Below, one piece after another: positions 59,748 through 64,000 of a DNA stretch of 64,000 nt. Below the pieces are notes generated by a model. That model worked only from the letters and a program-made list of their open reading frames with translations. It was not told the origin of the DNA and ran no database searches. The position numbers were made by a program, and so were the translations under genes. How positions within the stretch are numbered: the stretch's first letter is position 1; each line of letters begins with the position of its first letter. This DNA comes from Bacteroidota bacterium (GTDB lineage: Bacteria; Bacteroidota; Bacteroidia; NS11-12g; UBA955): positions 1 through 64,000 of the forward strand of contig JANXMZ010000002.1 in assembly GCA_025354385.1 (NCBI GenBank). The letters are read 5' to 3'.

Positions 59748-60719
59748 ATGAGTCAAACTAATACAGCAAAAATGGAAAAAGGATTAATGGCTACCAATTA
59801 TTTTTTTAAAGACCAAACCGCTTTTTATAGAGGCAAGGTAAGAGATGTCTATACTATCAAAAATGAATATGTAGCAATGATAGCCTGCGACAGAATTTCT
59901 GCCTTCGACCATGTATTGCCTAAAGCAATTCCTCATAAGGGTGAAGTGCTAACTCAGTTAGCGTCTTTCTTTTTGGATTCCACAAAAGATATCATTCAAA
60001 ATTGGAAAATAAGTACCCCTGATCCGAATGTAACATTTGGTATTAATTGTGAAGCAATTCCTATTGAAATAGTAGTAAGAGGATATTTATGTGGACATGC
60101 TTGGAGAGTTTATAAAACAGGTGAACGCATGATTTGTGGTGTTAATATGCCAGATGGTTTGAAAGAAAATGACCAGTTTCCAACCCCTATCATAACGCCT
60201 GCAACTAAAAACAGTACCGGACACGATGAAGATATTAGTGTTGAAGATATAATTACTAAGAAAATAGCAAGTAAAAAAATCATTGATCAAATGGTAGAAG
60301 CGGCACATGCACTTTATAAACGCGGTAACGAAATGGCCAATGAAAGAGGACTTATCCTAGTGGATACCAAATATGAATTTGGGTTACACGATAAGAAATT
60401 AATTTTGATTGACGAAGTTCATACCCCCGACTCTAGTCGTTTTTTCTATTTAGATACTTACGCCAAATTACAAAAAAATGGTAAACCTCAGAAACAATTG
60501 TCAAAAGAATTTGTAAGAGAATGGTTAATGGCTAATGGTTTCCAAGGTATAGAAGGTGAAATTATTCCAGAAATGACCAATGAATTTGTTCAAAGTGTAA
60601 CTGAGCGATATACTGAACTTTTTGAAGCCATGACTGGCAAGAAATTTATTGGAAGAGATTACACAGATGCTGACAAAGTCATTGAAGAAAATATAAACGA
60701 AACAATTCAAACACTGTAA
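59748..60719 (+). CDS. purC: Phosphoribosylaminoimidazole-succinocarboxamide synthase
   Basis: 323 residues. FYRGKVRDVYTIKNEYVAMIACDRISAFDHVLPKAIPHKGEVLTQLASFFL is the ATP-grasp-like N-terminal block of SAICAR synthase; then ISTPDPNVTFGINCEAIPIEIVVRGYLCGHAWRVYKTGERMICG and ITPATKNSTGHDEDIS, and ILVDTKYEFGLHDKKLILIDEVHTPDSSRF. It joins CAIR and aspartate to SAICAR in de novo purine synthesis. The first 14 residues (MSQTNTAKMEKGLM) could be skipped by starting at a later Met, but the family often carries a short N-terminal extension. No other purine genes are adjacent. Confidence 0.95.
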   Translation: MSQTNTAKMEKGLMATNYFFKDQTAFYRGKVRDVYTIKNEYVAMIACDRISAFDHVLPKAIPHKGEVLTQLASFFLDSTKDIIQNWKISTPDPNVTFGINCEAIPIEIVVRGYLCGHAWRVYKTGERMICGVNMPDGLKENDQFPTPIITPATKNSTGHDEDISVEDIITKKIASKKIIDQMVEAAHALYKRGNEMANERGLILVDTKYEFGLHDKKLILIDEVHTPDSSRFFYLDTYAKLQKNGKPQKQLSKEFVREWLMANGFQGIEGEIIPEMTNEFVQSVTERYTELFEAMTGKKFIGRDYTDADKVIEENINETIQTL

Positions 60720-60744
60720 CATAAACTAATTACTATAAAACTCA

Positions 60745-62601
60745 ATGAATTTAAAGAACAGTAAAATAATTTTACTACTACATTTATCATTTTATTTTAT
60801 TTCTTCACAAGCGCAGACTGTAAAAACTTTCGCAGGTAAAGCTTACAATGGAACGGGTTTTTACAATGGCACTCGCAATAACCATAAGGATTCCATGCTT
60901 TTTTCCGCTCCTACAGGCATTGCTATAGACACCGCTGGCAGAATCTATATTTCCAACGAGCAGAATATTATGCTCATTACAGGTACCAATTGCAAATTGG
61001 TGGCTGGTTACAATCTCGATCCAGCATCCGCTGGCGCTGCAGATAGTAAAGATGGCACTGGAATATCAGCTAGGTTCTCAAGCCCTGGTGGACTTTGTCT
61101 TAATTCAAATACTAACGAAATTATGGTGGCTGATGTGGATAATCACCAAATAAGAAAAGTAAGTGCGTTCTTTAATAATTCACAGGATCCTTCTGTATCT
61201 ACTTTTGCAGGTGTAAAGCTATTGAATGGTTCTTACTTAAATAGTTCAAATGCGCTTTCTAAATTCAATGCACCAGTAGGTGTTGCGGTAGCCTCTAATG
61301 GCGATGTATATATAGCAGATAGAAATAACCATTGTATTCGAAAAATTTCTGGGGGCAATGTAACCACCATTGGTGGTAAACCAGGCGTACAAAGCCATGT
61401 GAATGGTGCCGCAGGAACCTCTACTTTTGATGCTCCTTTTAATGTTTGTATTGATGGTAATAACCTTTACGTAGCAGATTACGGTAACAATGCAGTTCGT
61501 AAAATCGACCTTACAACAAATATTACTACAGATTATATTACCTCAGGTTTATCATTCCCAACGGCCTTATGTATTGCAGATAATACACTTTACATAGCAG
61601 AGCAAATCTGTGTTAAGAAATATGACAACAATGTGCTTTCCTTGTATGTTGGCAGTACCTCTCAAACTGGCAATCAAGATGGAGTTGGAAGTGCTGCTCG
61701 TTTTGAGAATATAAGTGGTATTGCATACAGCACCATTACAAATTTGCTATATGTTGTAGATAAAGGCAATAACGTTATTAAAGTTATTGCACCTAACAAT
61801 CGTCCTGTGTGTAATTTCATTGCTTCTAACATAGCGCCAACCAAGGGACAAACTGTGATATTAAAAAATACGTCCACCAATAAACCAACAAGTTTTAAAT
61901 GGACTTTTTCTCCTAGTAGTTATACCTTGCTTAATAATTGTTCTTTAACAGATAGTGTCGTTTATATCAATTTTACTCAGGCCGGCTCATTCACTGTTAA
62001 ACTTTGGGTGTCCAATAGTGGTGGAGCAGATTCATTGCAAAAAAACAATTATATTAATGTCAGCAGTGTTACTGCCGCTCCTGTAGCTGCATTTTATGCT
62101 TCAAAAACTAACCCTGCCTTGAATGAGGTTATTAGTTTAATTGATCAATCTGCCAACGATCCAACCATGTGGACTTGGAGAATTACACCTCCTACCTATA
62201 TTTTTACCAATGGTACTGATTCTAATTCAAGAATCCCAAATATTAAATTCACCAATGGGGATAATTATAGTGTCACCCTACTTGTATCTAATGCACAAGG
62301 TGGTACAAGTATTACAAAAACCAATTATATCAACGTGAATCAGAGTGCTGTTCATACTTTGAATGCAATTCACGACCTGCAGGTATACCCTAATCCTGCA
62401 ACTGACAACATTAATATTCATCACCAATTGAATGGAGAAGTACTATTGATGGATATGCGTGGTGAACTTATAGGTAAATGGACCAAATATGATGCCTTTC
62501 TAAACATTACCATATCTACATTTAATTCTGGAGTTTATTTCTTGACGCTTAAAACCAGTGAAGGAATGATAAGGCAGAAACTGATTATTTATCATCCTTA
62601 A
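60745..62601 (+). CDS. Secreted NHL-repeat protein with two PKD domains and a T9SS sorting domain
   Basis: 618 residues. Signal peptide MNLKNSKIILLLHLSFYFISSQAQ. Residues about 25-350 hold NHL-type beta-propeller repeats (ISARFSSPGGLCLNSNTNEIMVADVDNHQIRKVSAF, GVAVASNGDVYIADRNNHCIRKISGGNVTTIGG, NVCIDGNNLYVADYGNNAVRKID). Two PKD-like domains at about 353-437 and 443-530 follow, then a type A sorting domain from about 540 (DLQVYPNPATDNINIHHQL ... SGVYFLTLKTSEGMIRQKLIIYHP). It is secreted by T9SS; ligand unknown. Starts 25 bases after purC and has a close paralogue downstream. Confidence 0.87.
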   Translation: MNLKNSKIILLLHLSFYFISSQAQTVKTFAGKAYNGTGFYNGTRNNHKDSMLFSAPTGIAIDTAGRIYISNEQNIMLITGTNCKLVAGYNLDPASAGAADSKDGTGISARFSSPGGLCLNSNTNEIMVADVDNHQIRKVSAFFNNSQDPSVSTFAGVKLLNGSYLNSSNALSKFNAPVGVAVASNGDVYIADRNNHCIRKISGGNVTTIGGKPGVQSHVNGAAGTSTFDAPFNVCIDGNNLYVADYGNNAVRKIDLTTNITTDYITSGLSFPTALCIADNTLYIAEQICVKKYDNNVLSLYVGSTSQTGNQDGVGSAARFENISGIAYSTITNLLYVVDKGNNVIKVIAPNNRPVCNFIASNIAPTKGQTVILKNTSTNKPTSFKWTFSPSSYTLLNNCSLTDSVVYINFTQAGSFTVKLWVSNSGGADSLQKNNYINVSSVTAAPVAAFYASKTNPALNEVISLIDQSANDPTMWTWRITPPTYIFTNGTDSNSRIPNIKFTNGDNYSVTLLVSNAQGGTSITKTNYINVNQSAVHTLNAIHDLQVYPNPATDNINIHHQLNGEVLLMDMRGELIGKWTKYDAFLNITISTFNSGVYFLTLKTSEGMIRQKLIIYHP

Positions 62602-63143
62602 CTATTGAGATACCTATTAGGGTGTATTTAAAGACTTCCTGATCCGATTTCAACCTTCAGTATTGGCGACGTAGCCAAAATTTCTATTTTTAAATATTAA
62701 AATACTTAATTTTAATAAATTTTTTATAATATATTTATTTTTAAATACTTATGCATAAATTATTTTTATTTTATAATTTTAATCACCTTAAATAAACTAA
62801 TACTTTCTATTAAATAATATTTTTTGGTATACTATTTGCAAACAAATTGGAAACTAAAAATATGTTAAAGGCTGCCACTTTATATTCACATCTGTGCGTT
62901 TCAAACAACTGAGCGTTTAGATAAGTTTATAAGCTGCCAAAAAGTTTGAAAACACATCATCCATTTCCGCCATTCCATTCCATTACTACAATTCCTGTTC
63001 TTAACAGAGTTATGGCTTGCCTTTGGCTTTCATTCACATTTATTTATTCTAAATTCTATTTTCACCAACCCACCGTTAGGCCTGTTCCAATCAGAATAGT
63101 TCGGTGGTATATTAAAACATAAACACACACATTAAAAAACACT
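62602..63143. other. 542-base gap between the NHL paralogues, with an AT-only core
   Basis: No convincing gene in either strand. The 100 bases at 62681-62780 contain only five G or C (counted directly), mostly A/T runs. The rest is unremarkable and contains no hairpin that I would call a terminator. It separates the first NHL gene's stop from the second's ATG and probably holds the latter's promoter. Confidence 0.5.
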
Positions 63144-64000
63144 ATGCAAACTAAAACACTAAAACTACTAAACACAATTTCATTCATTCTTTTTCTAACC
63201 TTTCTCCAGCTACCTGCTCAAACTGTCACCACATTTGCAGGCAAAGCTTATCTTGGCACTGGTTCATACAATGGCACAAGAAACAATCTAAAAGAAGATA
63301 CCTATTTTTCTGCACCAACCGGGATAGCGATTGATACAGCAGGTAGAATTTATGTTTCCAATGAACACAATATGATGTTGATAAGTGGCAGTGTTTGCAA
63401 GCTTATTGCAGGTTATCAATTGGATCCTACAACAGCGGGTGCTGCAGATAGTAAAAATGGTACTGGTACTTCTGCAAGATTTTCTAGTCCTGCGGGCATT
63501 TGCATAAACCCTGTTACCAATGAGGTATTAGTGGCCGATATGGACAATCATCAAATTAGGAAAGTTTCAGCATTTTTTAATATTAATCAAGATCCTTCTG
63601 TATCAACATTTGCAGGTGTAAAATTACTTACAGGTAATTATTTGAACAGTTCAAATGCCGCTTCAAAATTCAATCAACCTATGGGTGTTGCAGTAGCTAA
63701 GAATGGAGATGTATATGTAGCTGACAGAAATAACCACTGTATCCGAAAAATTTCTGGAGGGAATGTAACCACCATTGGCGGCAAGCCTGGCGTTCAAGGC
63801 CACGATAACGGTGGACCTAGTGTTTCAACCTTTGATGCACCTTGGAATGTCTATTTAGACGGGAATACCCTCTATGTAGCAGACTATGGAAATAGTGCTA
63901 TTAGAAAAATAAACCTTAGCGATAACAGTGTTTCAGATTTTATAACCTCGGGAATGGATGCTCCAATGGCTTTGTGTAAAGTTGGTAGTGTTTGGTATAT
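63144..64000 (+). CDS. NHL-repeat secreted protein, paralogue of the preceding gene (cut by window edge)
   Basis: Open frame from the ATG at 63144 to the window end (285 full codons). The signal peptide SFILFLTFLQLPAQ is followed by TVTTFAGKAYLGTGSYNGTRNN, then the same NHL motifs as its neighbour: FSSPAGICINPVTNEVLVADMDNHQIRKVSAF, GVAVAKNGDVYVADRNNHCIRKISGGNVTTIGGKPGVQ. Identity to the first gene is high across the shared part, at DNA level too, so it arose by tandem duplication. The PKD and sorting domains would lie beyond the edge. Confidence 0.85.
   Translation, partial: MQTKTLKLLNTISFILFLTFLQLPAQTVTTFAGKAYLGTGSYNGTRNNLKEDTYFSAPTGIAIDTAGRIYVSNEHNMMLISGSVCKLIAGYQLDPTTAGAADSKNGTGTSARFSSPAGICINPVTNEVLVADMDNHQIRKVSAFFNINQDPSVSTFAGVKLLTGNYLNSSNAASKFNQPMGVAVAKNGDVYVADRNNHCIRKISGGNVTTIGGKPGVQGHDNGGPSVSTFDAPWNVYLDGNTLYVADYGNSAIRKINLSDNSVSDFITSGMDAPMALCKVGSVWY

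Overview
The window is a piece of a low-GC chromosome from a member of the Bacteroidota. Seen in the sequence: C-terminal type IX secretion (T9SS) sorting domains, repeated upstream elements of the form TAnnTTTG (the -7 box of this phylum), and families largely confined to the phylum (DUF5683 beside parAB, HU-CCDC81 protein, DUF4230). A more exact placement, perhaps Chitinophagales or Sphingobacteriales, is inference. Almost everything is chromosomal housekeeping, envelope and accessory metabolism. I see no prophage, CRISPR array, rRNA, tRNA or defence island.

Layout. 1-2.1 kb is decayed: the first 25 codons of an IS1595-type transposase run off the left edge, followed by a remnant of a T9SS sorting domain, a sialate-esterase-like gene and a 0.5 kb gap. 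2.1-7.9 kb (minus) carries an RhlE-type helicase, an FMN reductase/VOC pair and a DUF5683-parB-parA-UPF0173 cluster. 7.9-9.6 kb is an orphan oligopeptide-binding lipoprotein. 9.6-11.2 kb holds a membrane protein and a LolA-like/thioredoxin gene split by one in-frame TAG. 11.3-14.2 kb is a TetR - AarF/ABC1 kinase - SDR operon, followed by an ECF sigma factor pseudogene. 14.6-18.7 kb has an M20 peptidase, a small lipoprotein, a heptose kinase-type gene and an aminotransferase. 18.9-23.6 kb (plus) is an HU-CCDC81 protein, ExbB, ExbD, a TonB-like protein, FolC and RNase HI. 23.6-31.8 kb (minus) has riboflavin synthase, UspA, YebC, a lipoprotein, a BNR-repeat protein, 3-hydroxyacyl-CoA dehydrogenase, photolyase and a TIGR01777 epimerase.

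From 31.9 kb a B12-binding MerR regulator (LitR/CarH type) faces the photolyase operon across about 40 bp that contain a perfect 7-6-7 inverted repeat, and it leads an operon with a fused oligopeptide ABC ATPase and a POTRA/BamA-like outer-membrane protein. 36.5-42.7 kb has a 2-oxoacid dehydrogenase E2, a glycosyltransferase, a GNAT-like protein, a methyltransferase, a NAD-binding protein and a bestrophin. 42.7-46.8 kb has a frameshifted DUF1801 pseudogene, a SnoaL-like protein, a GAF-PAS protein with an orphan H-box, a DUF1624 protein, and VOC and MmcQ-like proteins. 46.8-53.2 kb has a DUF2339/DUF3999 membrane pair and a secreted protein with eight Cys-rich repeats. 53.3-58.7 kb has a nucleotide-sugar dehydrogenase and a DUF62-ABM-CAP-DUF4230 operon. 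58.7-64.0 kb has PhoH, PurC and two tandem NHL-repeat T9SS proteins, the second cut by the right edge.

No single new multi-gene system is evident. The strongest leads are the light/B12 regulator with its probable operator and envelope operon, the TAG-split redox gene, the eight-repeat Cys-rich secreted protein, and the DUF62-ABM-CAP-DUF4230 operon. Several CDS starts were moved downstream of the longest frame on the basis of codon identity, homology or promoter position. TTG or GTG starts are common here.
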